DNA from: Antedon mediterranea
Lineage: Eukaryota; Echinodermata; Crinoidea; Comatulida; Antedonidae
Assembly (NCBI RefSeq): GCF_964355755.1
Contig: NC_092673.1
Coordinates: 9,183,001-9,247,000, forward strand
Length of the DNA stretch: 64,000 nucleotides
Reading direction: 5' to 3'
Shown: positions 10,787 to 21,708 of the stretch, piece after piece
Position numbering within the stretch: the stretch's first letter is position 1
Layout of the letters: every line of letters begins with the position of its first letter
Position numbers and translations under genes: made by a program
Notes under the pieces: model-generated
Told to the model about the DNA's origin: nothing
The model's input: the letters and a program-made list of their open reading frames with translations, nothing else
The model's database searches: none

Positions 10787-11997
10787 AGGGGCGGATCCAG
10801 GATATTGAAATAGAGGTGGCGTATAGCTTTGCGAGCGAAGCGAGCAAACATTGGCTGGGGGCCAGGGGGGCCGACGGTCCCTGGAAATTTTGGCGTTCTA
10901 GCGCATTGTAAGTCGTTTAAAACGATTTACAAACATCTCATAATGTCATTTACCAAACACTCTAAAGCTCGCAAATTACGACATGTGGAACATGCAGCTG
11001 ATACTTACCTAGGGTACCACGGGGGGTACCAAAAGCAAGCTAACAACTTGCCTGTACTTTAAATCTAAATTTTTACAACGCGACGATGTTTTTCAGCTTT
11101 TATAAACTTATCCTAGCCTAGGCCGGTATTATTTTCTTACACGCGCGCCGGGTCGATCGCGGTGACTACTTCTTCGCATGCAGCTAAAGTAAAATGACAT
11201 CACGTTAAAGCGGGTCGTCACAGAGTCTCATACATATTAATGAAGCAAACTTGCTGAGAGTGTTTTCCACCACCACGTAACACATGCGACGCGAGATTTA
11301 TCAAAACTCCGAGACATCCACTGACGTTCATGTTTTTGACAATTAAAATCACGGCATATTCAACGACCTGGTTTAAACGATCGTTTAAAAATTAGCGGTC
11401 CAGCTCAATCATCATTACATTATATTTAGTGATTTGAAAAAAACAAAACACCTATTTTGTCATCGCGATTTGTTTATGAGAATCATCGACGGAAAAGCAA
11501 ATAAAACAACAAGGGTCATGAAATTCTGCAGCATTGTTAAAATATAGGCCTAACGGGATAATTTTCATAGGCACTATACAGTCCTATCATTTGTTTTTAT
11601 TGTACTTAATAAATGGGCGCGTAATAGTAGCACTGACCATGTGGCTTCATCAACTCTATTGATCGTCGGAGGTACCGCTACTCTACAATACGGGAGTGAC
11701 GATCACAAAGGATGCCGACCTGCTTAGTGGAACGCGACCAAGCTCACCACGTGGCTTTATCAACTTGCTCCTTTTACACTTAACTGTGAATGATCGTTAA
11801 TAACGCTAGAGATTGATAGTACACAAAGGATGTCGACGTACATATTATGCTTGGTGGAATGCGATCAAGCTGACGATGTGCTCCGACGTACTATTTTCAC
11901 TATGAAAATGTGCAAACCATCGGTGATTGATGACCGTCGAAACGATACGTGTTTTTAAAATCTATTTAATTTTTGTCAAAAAAAAAAAAAATCTTTA
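10787..11997. mobile_element. Probable DNA-element segment with a CAGGGGCGGATCC end
   Basis: CAGGGGCGGATCCAGGAT at about 10787 resembles ends seen on many animal DNA transposons and recurs as CAGGGGTGGATCTAGAAT at 39511. The sequence that follows is more GC-rich than its surroundings and non-coding (the 77-codon ORF at 10829-11062 is unrecognised). No matching right terminal repeat was found. The flanks at 10590-10720 and 12045-12130 resemble each other ('ctcaaaaa..catcaaaa' to 'aacaaccctctca'), as if the segment had split or duplicated an older repeat. Confidence 0.4.
11637..11880. repeat. Two imperfect tandem units of about 100-140 bp
   Basis: 'accatgtggcttcatcaact' to 'gaacgcgaccaagctc' (11637-11737) recurs in altered form as 'accacgtggctttatcaact' to 'gaatgcgatcaagctgac' (11738-11880), with 'cacaaaggatg(c/t)cgac' in both. 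Confidence 0.65.
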
Positions 11998-12011
11998 AAT
12001 ACCCATTGCAT
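11998..12011. repeat. Right 14-bp direct repeat of the 2-kb insertion
   Basis: Exact copy of 9983-9996. Confidence 0.5.
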
Positions 12012-13430
12012 GAATATAAATACATAGTGCAAGTTGCTTGTCAAGATATAACTGCTCAAAAAACGACATCAAAACTCTCTAAAGCTTACAAGTCAGAACT
12101 TTATATGCTATTTAACAACCCTCTCAAATAGTTGGAGAAAAAATATAAATAGGGTATGTCAATTAGTTACGAAGGTATTGTGTCTTAAAACTTTTGAAAA
12201 GTGCAATTAGAACTAAATAATTGTAATTTTTCAGGGGTTTTTTTTCAGTTTTTCTCACATACGAAATACTAGACTACACTCACAGAGAAAAGATAATAGC
12301 ATTTGAACTTTTACCGATATTGGCCTTTAAGAGGCCACTGCTCAAAATTGTCTGAATATTTCATGGACAACTTTTGATATAGTGTGGGTAACATATTCAT
12401 TTCACAATATCAACTTTCAAAATGTAGATCCAAGAGGTGAGAACGAAATCCATTTTCTATGCATCTTTTGAGCTACTACTTTTTTTGTTGTCCTGTGTGA
12501 GTTCATCTCACGTTTATTTAAATTCTCATTGGTGAATATATTATATACATATAAGTGCATTTGTGACAATTAAAAGTCAGTGTTTAATTATTTAAAATAC
12601 AGGTATATCTACATAATAAGATGCTTGAATTCAGTATTAACCATATTTGTTTTCATTAAAATTTTAGATAGGATGTTAATTAAAATGTAAAAATGACGGT
12701 AAAATACATGATTAAAATTTTCTTGTTAAACTATCTTATTTGTGATCTTATTTGTGTTCGAGTAGAGAGGCTACTTTTGAGCTACTACTTTATCTAATGG
12801 CCTAATGGGGCACTTCTGACATGAATCTCTAATAGCCCTGGTGTACAGCATAGACCTAGCCTTCCCTGCAGGGGTCTCGCATTAACACCTCACACAAATT
12901 GTATTGCTTTTAACCCAATAAAAACAATTAAATTTGTTTAATTTGAACTTTATATTTTATGGTTATGTACCTTCCTTCTAGTTGACAGAATCATTGACAA
13001 AATGATTTCCGAACACAATCAGTCAACGTCGCATGGAAAACTTTTAAAAAAAGTTTACAGAAAGCTGAACGTGCATGTTAGATGTAAACAAACAACTCAA
13101 ACTACATTTTGATGTAATGATTTTTAAAAAGCGATTACCAGATAACCAATTAATATCATAGCAATTTTCAATTGCAACATGGACAATTTTGTGACTTGCA
13201 AAATCTTATAACCCATATATTATCCCCTTACCTCAAAACATTTATAGTATATGAGTGTTTCATTGCCATTTGTTTATTACATTTTGATATTGAGCTTTTT
13301 TTGTACAAAAACAAAAATGTTCTTGCATATGGAAAAAATTCTCAAGCTGGCTGTGATGATGAGAAGCACATTTTCTCTCTTGCAACAAAAAACCTAATGC
13401 TTGCGATTTTTCAAAACAATAACATTCAGA
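12012..13430. other. AT-rich intergenic or intronic sequence
   Basis: I see no convincing exon. The 101-codon ORF at 13172-13477 runs into a tRNA-like repeat and has no recognisable domain. Confidence 0.35.
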
Positions 13431-13482
13431 GCTTGTGGCTCAGAGATTATATTAGGAGATCAGGATCAAGAGTTTGAGCCTA
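13431..13482 (+). repeat. tRNA-like SINE head (candidate)
   Basis: GTGGCTCAGAGATTA (about 13435-13449) resembles an RNA polymerase III A box and AGAGTTTGAGCC (13469-13480) a B box, about 30 bases apart as in tRNA-derived SINEs. No intact tRNA fold or tail was recognised, so this is tentative. Confidence 0.3.
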
Positions 13483-13645
13483 AATGCTTTCGCATTGCTA
13501 GTGTCCTTTACTTATGTTCGGCCAAATGGGTACATGGAAAGGTCAAAGCACAAACTGAGCTGATTACTAGCTGCAACATTATAGAAGTATCTTTCCATAA
13601 TAATTTTAAGATTACATTTTTTAATGATAAAAATGCTAAACTTAC

Positions 13646-14170
13646 TGCATGATTTACAGGTTTCTTTTCTTTAGTTGCCTTTTCTTTTGGTGTTTTCCCA
13701 CTCACTTCTTCTTTATTCTTCCCCGAGAAACGTTTGAATATGCTTGTTTTTCTTTTTCCCTTTTTCATATTATTTTCATCTGCAAGCATCATGTCTGTAG
13801 GTGATGACTGCTGGCGTTCTAACATTGAATGCGAATTAGTAACTACTTTATTAATCGGTGAACTGGGTGCTGAGGAAACAGCATTACGGAGGTATGGAAA
13901 ACTACGATTGCTACGTAAAGCCACTGATGTTTGGTTCATTGCTGCAGGGATGTTATCACATTCACAACGGTTTGTGGAAGATAGCATATTTGATTGAGTA
14001 CCAGATTCATTAGTTGATTCAAATGTGGGAACGAAACCTGCAGTGCAGGTTCTGTTGACAAGGTCACCATTGTTGGCTTTACTGGAGGAAGATAATAATC
14101 CAGCCCTATTGTTATTACTCTCCATTGCATCTCCATCAATCTTGATGTCTGTGTGAAGATGTTGAACTCC
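13646..14170 (-). CDS. Internal exon of an unidentified gene, Ser-rich then Lys-rich
   Basis: On the minus strand 'caatttttag' at 14171-14180 is a splice acceptor and 'gca|GTAAGT' at 13646/13645 a strong donor. Between them lie exactly 175 open codons, phase 0 at both ends. The peptide starts GVQHLHTDIKIDGDA, continues with a Ser/Asn-rich disordered stretch and ends with a basic segment containing KGKRKTSIFKRFSGKNKEE. I do not recognise a domain. The reading frame runs on past the donor, but that extension is intron. The PH exon at 56347-56507 ends in phase 0 and could in principle splice towards this exon, but 42 kb separates them, so common membership is unproven. Confidence 0.6.
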
Positions 14171-14235
14171 CTAAAAATTGTAAGAAAATTATTTCAGGTA
14201 ATTATTTCTCAAACTAAATATTTACCACTGCTAGA

Positions 14236-14570
14236 AGTTATAAACAGACAATTTAATTTAGGTTGAACGATTTGCCCACACTGTCTAATGGATGTCGATG
14301 CTGAAAAATACCCGCACATAATTACCTATCTCCTATGATAATTGTTTTTAATAGCTGAAAATAAGGTGTCTAGAAAACTCAGATCTCAGATATATCTGAG
14401 TTTTCTAGATCTAGAATATCTGAGTTTTCTAGGAGATATCTGACTTTTCTAGATCTAGAAAACTAGGTCATTTGAAATACTAGAGTATTATTAAAACTGA
14501 TTACTGTGTAAGTTTTCTTACTAATATTGTAACGATACATCGCGATAGCGACCACACGTTGAGCCTTGAA
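14236..14570 (+). repeat. Segment duplicated at 15627-15930
   Basis: 'gttataaacagacaatttaa' through 'tttttaatagctgaaaata' and the 'aatactagagtattattaaa' block occur in both places in the same order, so a local duplication carried the left flank of the palindromic element. Confidence 0.7.
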
Positions 14571-14747
14571 TTGAGTTTGCATAGCTAGGCCCATTTTGGA
14601 ACTAGAAACTCAGATATTGATATCTGAGTTTTCTAGATCTAGAAAAGTCAGATATCTGAGTTTTCTAGATCTAGAAAAGTCAGATATCTGTGTTTTCTAG
14701 ATCTAAAAAACTCAGATATATCTGAGATCTGAGTTTTCTAGACACCC
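14364..14747. mobile_element. Non-autonomous element with palindromic, tandem TIRs
   Basis: The left end RGGTGTCTAGAAAACTCAGA and right end TCTGAGTTTTCTAGACACCC are inverse, and inside each end the motif ATCTGAGTTTTCTAGATC repeats several times in both orientations. CTGAAAATA occurs directly on both sides (14355-14363 and 14748-14756), a probable target duplication of 8-9 bp, which suits hAT or Mutator-like elements. It is non-coding. Confidence 0.7.
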
Positions 14748-14785
14748 CTGAAAATAGGTTAAGCTGCTCGAGTACAGCATTATAA

Positions 14786-14882
14786 TGTTGAAGACAAGCC
14801 GATTTTCTTTTAAAAAATACAATTTTTTATATGTTTATACAAACATATTGCTTGGCGATGAATGGAACATTTCAATCTCTTA
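14786..14882 (+). repeat. Left part of a repeat also found at 63840-64000
   Basis: 'tgttgaagacaagccgattt' to 'gatgaatggaacatttcaat' matches the reverse complement of the last bases of the window. The match resumes at 15555, after the Harbinger-like element. Confidence 0.65.
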
Positions 14883-15551
14883 GGGTATGTTCAGACTCAC
14901 GGAGTTACGGTGGAGTTATCTACGCAAGGCGTACGGTAATCCGTGGCGTTAAAAGCCAAGGTGTTCAGACACAACGATCAACATTCCAATGCCTTGCGTT
15001 TAAAACCCTCTGATCAGGTCAAAGCAGATAGAACTATATGTATACATTCATGACAATGCATGAAAGTTTACATCGTTTACATTGTTTTTTTAATTTTTAT
15101 TTATATAATGTTTACCTTCAAATATACTGATTTGTTCTTAATACTTGTAGAATTGCATTTTAATTCAAAATAATTTAAAACGTAATTGTTACATGGACAA
15201 TTATCTGATTAATTGATTTAATTTATGAAAATATCATATTACTGACGCCAACTTTACTGTTCTTTAAAATCTGTATTTTTCTGTACATAGCTAATTCGCT
15301 GTCGTATCATAGGGTACGGGTATGTAGTTGCTGTCTGCTAATCGTGGTCGTGTATTTTCATTGGTTAAGGTTAAAATCACTGATGCATCACTGGATTAGC
15401 GTTATGAAATCTACCCTTTCCCGCTAGAGTTATTAACGCCACTGGCGCGGAGTAACAGCTTCCTAACGCTAATCCGCGGCATGGTTCAGACACAAAAATA
15501 TGTACGCTGCTTACATAACTCCACCGTAACTCCGTGAGTCTGAACATACCC
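14883..15551. mobile_element. PIF/Harbinger-like MITE
   Basis: Perfect inverted ends: GGGTATGTTCAGACTCACGG at 14883 and its reverse complement ending at 15551, extending about 37 bp (to the GGAGTTAT block). TTA lies directly on both sides (14880-14882 and 15552-15554), the 3-bp target duplication of PIF/Harbinger elements. The 669-bp body has no transposase ORF. The surrounding repeat exists without the insertion at the window's right end, which confirms the borders. Confidence 0.85.
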
Positions 15552-15639
15552 TTAGTCTCCCAGTATAATTTAAAAAAATTAAAAAAATTATGGGCCCTTG
15601 GGGGATAAACTTAAAACCTTTGACAATAAGTTATAAACA

Positions 15640-16345
15640 GACAATTTAATTTAGGTTGAACGATTTGCACTGTCTAATGGATGTCGATGCTGAAAAATAC
15701 CCGCAAACAATTACCTATCTCCTATGATAATTGTTTTTAATAGCTGAAAATAGGGTGTCTAGAAAACTCAAGATATCTGACTTTTCTAGATCTAGAAAAC
15801 TCAGATCATCATTTGATTGGTTGGTAGGTCATTTGGATCGTTCCATTATTAATCAGCGGGTAGGTCATTTGAAATACTAGAGTATTATTAAAACTGATTA
15901 CTGTGTACGTTTTCTTACTAATATTGTAACATGTAGAAGTGGCCTATGGCTTAAATCATAAAGAAATACAGTGCATATGTTACCGTTAAAATATAGACTT
16001 AAAATTGAGGTGTGTTGGTTGAGGTACGAGTTAGCCAAGTTGGGAATAGGTACGAGTTATTTTGGGTACGAGTTGACCACTTCTAGTCTAGTACTGTAAG
16101 ACCAGGCCTACTCTTCTCGATACATCGCGATAGCGCCCACATGTTGAGCCTTGAATTGAGTTTGCTTAGCTAGGCCTAAATGCTAAGGCTACATTTTAAA
16201 AGGTGTATACTGTATTTCTTTATGATTTAAGTCGTAGGCTGCTACTACAAGTTACAATAATTATTATTATTAGTAAGAAAACGTATAATACTGTGTACTC
16301 TAATAATAATGGAACGATACATTTGATGATCTAGGTTTTCTAGTT
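15640..16345. mobile_element. Second copy of the palindromic-TIR family, longer form
   Basis: Starts GGGTGTCTAGAAAACTCAAG after the same 'agctgaaaata' flank as the 14364 element (15640-15750 is duplicated flank). Its arms are inverse: 'ctaatattgtaacatgtaga' and 'cttaaatcataaagaaatac' on the left against 'atttctttatgatttaagtc' and 'ttattagtaagaaaacgta' on the right. The centre has repeated 'gtacgagtt'. The right terminus is lost where another palindrome begins. Confidence 0.65.
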
Positions 16346-16355
16346 CCATTTTTTG

Positions 16356-16656
16356 TTAAAAAGTGTCTGTGACATTTTGCCTATTCTCTAGTAGCTAGAT
16401 CAACTTTCGTATGCACTTTGAGGTCCAGAGAATTTGACTTCAGAAATTGGTTTAGGGTGGTCAAACAATCGTTTTTAGCTTGGTGGCAAAAGGCCAAATT
16501 CTCTGGACCTCAAAGTGCATACAAAGTTGATCTAGCTACTTGTATGTTTAATTGTTTTAAGGATGCACCATTATTATGTGTGCCGCTGTTCAAAAAGCGT
16601 TTTCCAAATAAATTATTATACTAGAGTATAGGCAAAATGTCTCAGACACTTTATAA
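16356..16656. mobile_element. Nested palindrome (outer and inner arms)
   Basis: Outer arms of about 32 bp (about 16356-16388 and 16625-16656, 'aaagtgtctgtgacattttg') enclose inner arms of about 45 bp (16393-16438 and 16496-16540, 'agatcaactttcgtatgcac'). The 68-codon ORF over it is produced by the palindrome. It looks like a small foldback element. Confidence 0.7.
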
Positions 16657-16759
16657 CATGAAAAGGTTCAGGATTAAAAATAACAATAACCTTTATAATC
16701 CCAATGACATCACTACTAATGGGTTATTGAAATTCGACATGAGTAAATAAAAAAAAAAA

Positions 16760-17115
16760 TGATTGTATTCTTACAATTTGGTCAATTACGCATCACATTT
16801 CATTTGGAATTAGCTCTATCCTACGAAAAAGTGATATCTAACTGTGATAATTACAACGCTGTAACGCATGTTCAGCTTTCTGTAAATATTTTGAGAATTG
16901 TTAGCATGCGACATTGTTGACTGATCGCGTTGGGAAATTAACTTGTTGTGCATGCCGTCTATAACTGTTGTACTCAGCATCTAAAGTTGGAGTACTGCCT
17001 ATGTCCCAGCTTCCTGGCCTAGCATTCATCAATGATTTACGGTGGATAACTTGAATAAAAATGACTGTTTTGTAGTCATTGAATGGAGAATATATTTCAT
17101 TCGATGAAAAATGTA
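16760..17115 (+). repeat. Dispersed repeat shared with 35535-35860
   Basis: Blocks such as 'attcttacaatttg', 'attacgcatcacat', 'ggcctagcattc.tcaatga' and 'tttgta.tcattgaatgga' occur in the same order at both sites with moderate divergence. Confidence 0.6.
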
Positions 17116-17887
17116 TTGCTCTATTTTCAACTTATGAAATATTATTTGTACACTACGTACAGAACATTAAATTAAGCTACCCAGTGTAAAATTTCATGTG
17201 ATGAATTCCAAAATTTAAATACACTTTTTAAATAAATCATAAAAAATATTTGAATTTTTTTATTGTTTCTTTTGTCCATCTGGATATTATTTCTTCAAAA
17301 TAACTAACCATTTTGGCAAAATTAAGCCTAATGCAGGTAAAATTAGCCATCTCTTGTATGTTAAAAACAGTGAAAGGTAGATTTTTCTAAGCACACGTGA
17401 CGTCACAGCAATTTACGGCAAAAGCGCGCGGCGATATCATAAATCTCGCAATTGTTCTGAAATCATATGTACATCTCTAATACGTTGTCAAAATATGGTT
17501 CTCTGAAAATTTGTCCTTTAAATATTCCATTATATACTACCAATTCCATTGTACATTGGTGCTAATCTTTATCTGACAATAAGTATGATATCAAGCTCCT
17601 ACATTGTACTAAAATATTAATTAGCAATATTCTAAGAATATGCAATCAATTCTTAACATGTATGGGGGTCAATATTGCTCTGTAAATGCAATGAATAGTC
17701 CAATTAAAAGTTTAGTAATATCACATACAGATTGGCATGCCTCTGGTATTTACGTCAGCCAATATGCAATTGCCTTGGGTAATATGCCACCGCCAACTTG
17801 ACTTTATGCTAAATTATTCATGAAATTACACTATACATATACGTTGAATAACGATAAAATCATCAAATGTTCTATTATGTTCCCCAG
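17116..17887. other. AT-rich sequence upstream of a nuclear-receptor-like exon
   Basis: There is an isolated perfect CRE (17398-17405) next to CACGTG-like sequence, but I see no gene. Confidence 0.35.
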
Positions 17888-17965
17888 TAATGAAAAATGT
17901 AGGCCAAACAATTAATCCAATCAGTGGCTCCCAATCGAAGTGTGCTGTTTGTGGGGACAATGTAG
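17888..17965 (+). CDS. Exon with the start of a nuclear receptor zinc finger (candidate)
   Basis: The acceptor 'tatgttccccag' (ends 17887) and donor 'GTAG|GTAAAC' frame a 78-bp exon. In the frame with two leading bases it reads MKNVGQTINPISGSQS, then KCAVCGDNVG. CxVCGDxxxG is the signature start of the nuclear receptor DNA-binding domain (first two zinc-binding cysteines), and several receptors have an intron just after this glycine. The expected following exon (HYG..CEGCKGFF) was not found downstream in the window, so the intron is very long or this is an orphan or dead exon. The ATG at 17890 could be internal. Confidence 0.5.
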
Positions 17966-18905
17966 GTAAACAAACAAACATCACAAAAATAAATAAACAA
18001 ATGCAAGTTGTATTATGATATGAAATGATGTAACAATGATGCTGCTGTCAATGCATAACAAGATTAATAAAGTTGATTTTTTTTTTAACATTGAATATTG
18101 ACGTGATTTAAATACTGGATTTCATTTCATGGGTTCATGTATTATTACAAATAATGTTTATGAGTGCGATGGTACAAATTAACGAGGTGAAAGACGAAAT
18201 TGTATTTTCAAGATTCGAAGCTCGAGTGAAAACAAAATTCCATATTCACCGAATCTATTTAGGTGTTAATAATATGTATTATTGTTTATATGATTAAATT
18301 AAACACTGGGCATAAACATCGCAGTTTAAAACTCTAGAAATGCACTAAGAACACACCACACAAGGTGAAAGTAACCATGGATTAAGGAATAGAAGAATGT
18401 GCATCAACGGTGATATCAAATGATTTTCCAACTAGTTTGCCTATACTAAAGCCATGCTGCCAATCAAACAATTTGAACTCTGTGTCTCTAACCGCGGCGC
18501 TCTATAGGACGCTGCGAATCAACTGTTACATTTTTTTAGAACAAAACGTAGCCATGTAGAAATAGTATGCGCAGTCTGATTTTTCTATTGACATGTCTGT
18601 GCTGAAAGATATTGATGAGCAATTTGTTTTAATTTCATCACAATTAGACTAAGAAAAGTTCACTTTCTTACGACCAAAATTTTAAGTAGTTGATAATATT
18701 AATAAAATATGCAATTTTTATATTTGAAGTATCATATTGTTCTGCAACCTCCTGAAATTAAAAATTGCATTAAAATTAATATTAAATTATGCATTTGACC
18801 ATGTATGTTGTTACCGTCTGCTGTGGTATACAGTACAACAAACATGTTTTTAATATATGGCTAAGCTGTAGTTTCTTCATGAATCTCCTTAATTATGTGA
18901 TTATA
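17966..18905. other. AT-rich sequence, no gene seen
   Basis: This would be intron if the exon at 17.9 kb is real. I see no second receptor zinc-finger exon. Confidence 0.35.
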
Positions 18906-19145
18906 TTTAAGTTGTAGTGCCTGGTGATTGGCTAGTAGTTACGTCATCCACATCACAGCCATTCACCGGTCCTAATCAAAAAAAAACTGCGAGATTGGCT
19001 GGCTAGTTGCTACTACTCTAGCGCTCGTTTTGAAAAGTAGACGCAAGGCAAACCATAAACAAACGAAGCATGGATTAATGAATAAAAGTACCTTGTCCAT
19101 TATTATTATTATTATTATTATTTCCACAAGAAGTAGACAAAGGTG
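18906..19145 (+). promoter_or_regulatory. Possible promoter and non-coding first exon
   Basis: Two inverted CCAAT boxes ('gattggctag' and 'gattggctgg', about 18927 and 18994), a CRE half-site context 'ttacgtcatcc' (about 18940) and locally higher GC and CpG are followed at 19141/19142 by 'gacaaag|GTGAGT', a near-consensus splice donor. That is what a promoter plus a 5' UTR exon would look like. No coding sequence is attached, so this is inference. Confidence 0.3.
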
Positions 19146-20404
19146 AGTATATACAGTAGATCATGATTACACGTTGTAGCTACTACACTTAAGATAGCCT
19201 ACCAATAGGCCTACCTATATCAATTTCGGCTAATCATATAGGGTTTACTAGGCCTAGTATCCTTGCTGATTTTGTAATATTGCATGTAGGCAACTAGTTG
19301 TTGTCTAAGATATGGGGCTACTACAGGTTATAAAATGCTACTTTAAGGTCATAAAAACATTCACGTAGATCAATCACGCCAGATTACAAACATTTTGGAA
19401 AAATGAATGTTTTTTTAAACCCAAACTACAATTTACAAACAATTTGTATTTAATCTTGTAATTACATTATTAATAAACTTTTCTGGGAGATCGTTTAATT
19501 CGAATTCAGAAAAGTTATAATTAAATTTGTTCCATAAAGTTTTGTTCGTCGCCATAGCAGCTAGCGCTAAAAATATGAAAAAATAATCATGCCATCATGA
19601 GTGCATAGCCAACAAGGTTTAGGTTGTTGCTCATGTGTAGTTAACAATATATTAGGCATACAACCGTTTCATTGGTAAATTAAACTGTGTTTATTTTGTA
19701 ACATTGTGGAAGCTTTGATCTCAAACTGATGCATATCCTTCTATTCCTTAATCCATGAAGGAACCGACTCTAAACGGCAAATTTCTTGAAGGTCAGAAGA
19801 AGGTCATCCTCGTTTGAAAATTTATTTATTTAGTGACATATATACAGGCACAGAAAAAATGTCAACCTCCCAGTGATATATGGAAAATTAATTAATTTAG
19901 AAGAGATAAAGATGAGGAATGAGAAATGCTTGATATGCAGATAACCTAACCATTATTTTTCAACTACAAACAAATTAAAGGGGTTTGTATTAGCTTTTTT
20001 ATTACAGAACTCTGTATCTTGTAAACGAGGTCATTTCTTGTCTGAAATGTGCATTCTAAGGTTAATTATGATAAAAAGAGAAAAACAATGTATGTACTAC
20101 CTAAGTAGCTCGCATCAAATGTTCTCTCGTAGATGTTTCTAGGCCTATCTTAGTTAGGCTTAGTTTTGTAGGCCTAGCTGGTAAAGAGCGGTAACGTACA
20201 AAGATTGTACACTAGCTATAGGCCTAGCCTGATGTTATCTCGTTGCTGAATTAATTGTCTTTCCTTTTTTGGCATAATCTGTTAATACAAATTGGGGAAG
20301 ACCTGGTATTTTCACTGAAAAGTTACGGTTCATTTATATGTTTCACAATATGAAACATCAATCTGCGCACAATGCATGGCCGCTTAAATAATTAAAATCA
20401 ACTC
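19146..20404. other. AT-rich sequence, no gene seen
   Basis: It contains scattered 'taggcctag' words, common across this genome segment, but no exon that I can support. Confidence 0.35.
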
Positions 20405-20588
20405 ATTAGTCCAAAAAACGTAGGTCTAGTGTCTTTAATGAAATGGTAGAGTGTTATATTTTGCATGCCAGAAGCATAGTAAAACAATATGTGCAGTGTG
20501 ATTCCTAAAAAGTGAGAATATTATAATAGATTGATAATGATAAAATAATAATTTTTTTTGTTACGGTAAAACATTTATTTTAATTTAC

Positions 20589-21332
20589 TGCCATGGATCA
20601 GTTGTTGTTTGTGTGAGTTCTGCGTATTTGCATGTAAGTGTCTTGCTGCTAGTTGTTTTGCGAGCATTGTGTTCGGTGCATTTGCATATAGGTGATGTTT
20701 TGGTTAACTACCTGGTTTTTCTGTCTGCGCGTCAGAAAAGCTTTTGTTGCAAACACAGGAAGATGTGATTTTCGTTACCGTGTTGTATATATATTATTAA
20801 GCCGTTGTTGAAGTTACCATTGTAAGTAGTAAAAAGAATTATATTACACGATAGACGGATCATTGCCTGTTAATTTATTATATGAAAATGCATCAAATCT
20901 TTACTTCAATTTATATAGAAATGGTTGATTGCTGTACGATCTTTCGTTCTTAGTTAGTAAATACATCATTCAACTTGATTCAGGTATTAATCATTTGTAA
21001 TGACGTTTAATTGATTGTATTGTTCTTAATGATAACCAGTTTGTACACAGTGTGTTTAAGTATAGTGGTAATACAGTGGTAAAGTGAAGTTATAAACTGA
21101 TTGTTATTGAAATTATGTAACGCTTGTTTGTATTTGCAGGGCTTTTTCCTTTGTTCACTTTATTTTCTGAGTAACGTTGATTCGTACACAATAAATGGTA
21201 TGGTAACGGCAATCAACAACTTGTTGTCTTTCTGTTGGTCTTGATATTGCATTCATTTGAGCCAAGCCTCGCACGCTTGATACCCGGGGAAAAAACTTCC
21301 AAATTAATCCGGGCATGGTCTCACGTACGACA
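20589..21332 (+). mobile_element. Solo LTR of an LTR retrotransposon
   Basis: Begins TGCCATGGATC and ends CGTACGACA (TG...CA), flanked by TTAC on both sides (20585-20588 and 21333-21336). The duplicated locus at about 22115-22130 has one TTAC and no insert, an empty site that fixes the borders. Inside are a TATA-like 'tgtatatatatt' (about 20783) and AATAAA (about 21191) followed by a T/G-rich stretch, as expected for LTR promoter and polyadenylation signals. No internal retroelement genes remain. The superfamily cannot be told from the LTR alone; a 4-bp target duplication suits Gypsy. Confidence 0.75.
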
Positions 21333-21708
21333 TTACTCTAGTGTTCATAATCTTTTCACATCCTATAAAGCAATTGATACACAATAATAGCTAAAAATCA
21401 GCTAGTTTAAAGAACATTACTCCATTGTATTGTATGAACTAATAAAGTAGAGGGGGCTAAGTGTGTTACTTCAAACAACACAAGGAATTTTGTTCAACCA
21501 TTTACATAATAATAGTGAAAAACCTGGATAGTCATTGAACCAAATTACTTAATACTAATACTAATACTAATACTGGTTGAAAACATGTTTATTGACAATT
21601 TGAGAATAAAATAAGATTAAATTGATTTGCTGCCCACTATAATTTTCATAAACACCTCTTTGGGACACCCCTAATAAGATAAAGAGGAAACATTTCATAG
21701 AGAGATAT

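Noticed and set aside
10460-10813. 117-codon plus ORF antisense to the LINE fragment
   Set aside because: Opposite strand of a recognisable reverse transcriptase C-terminus.
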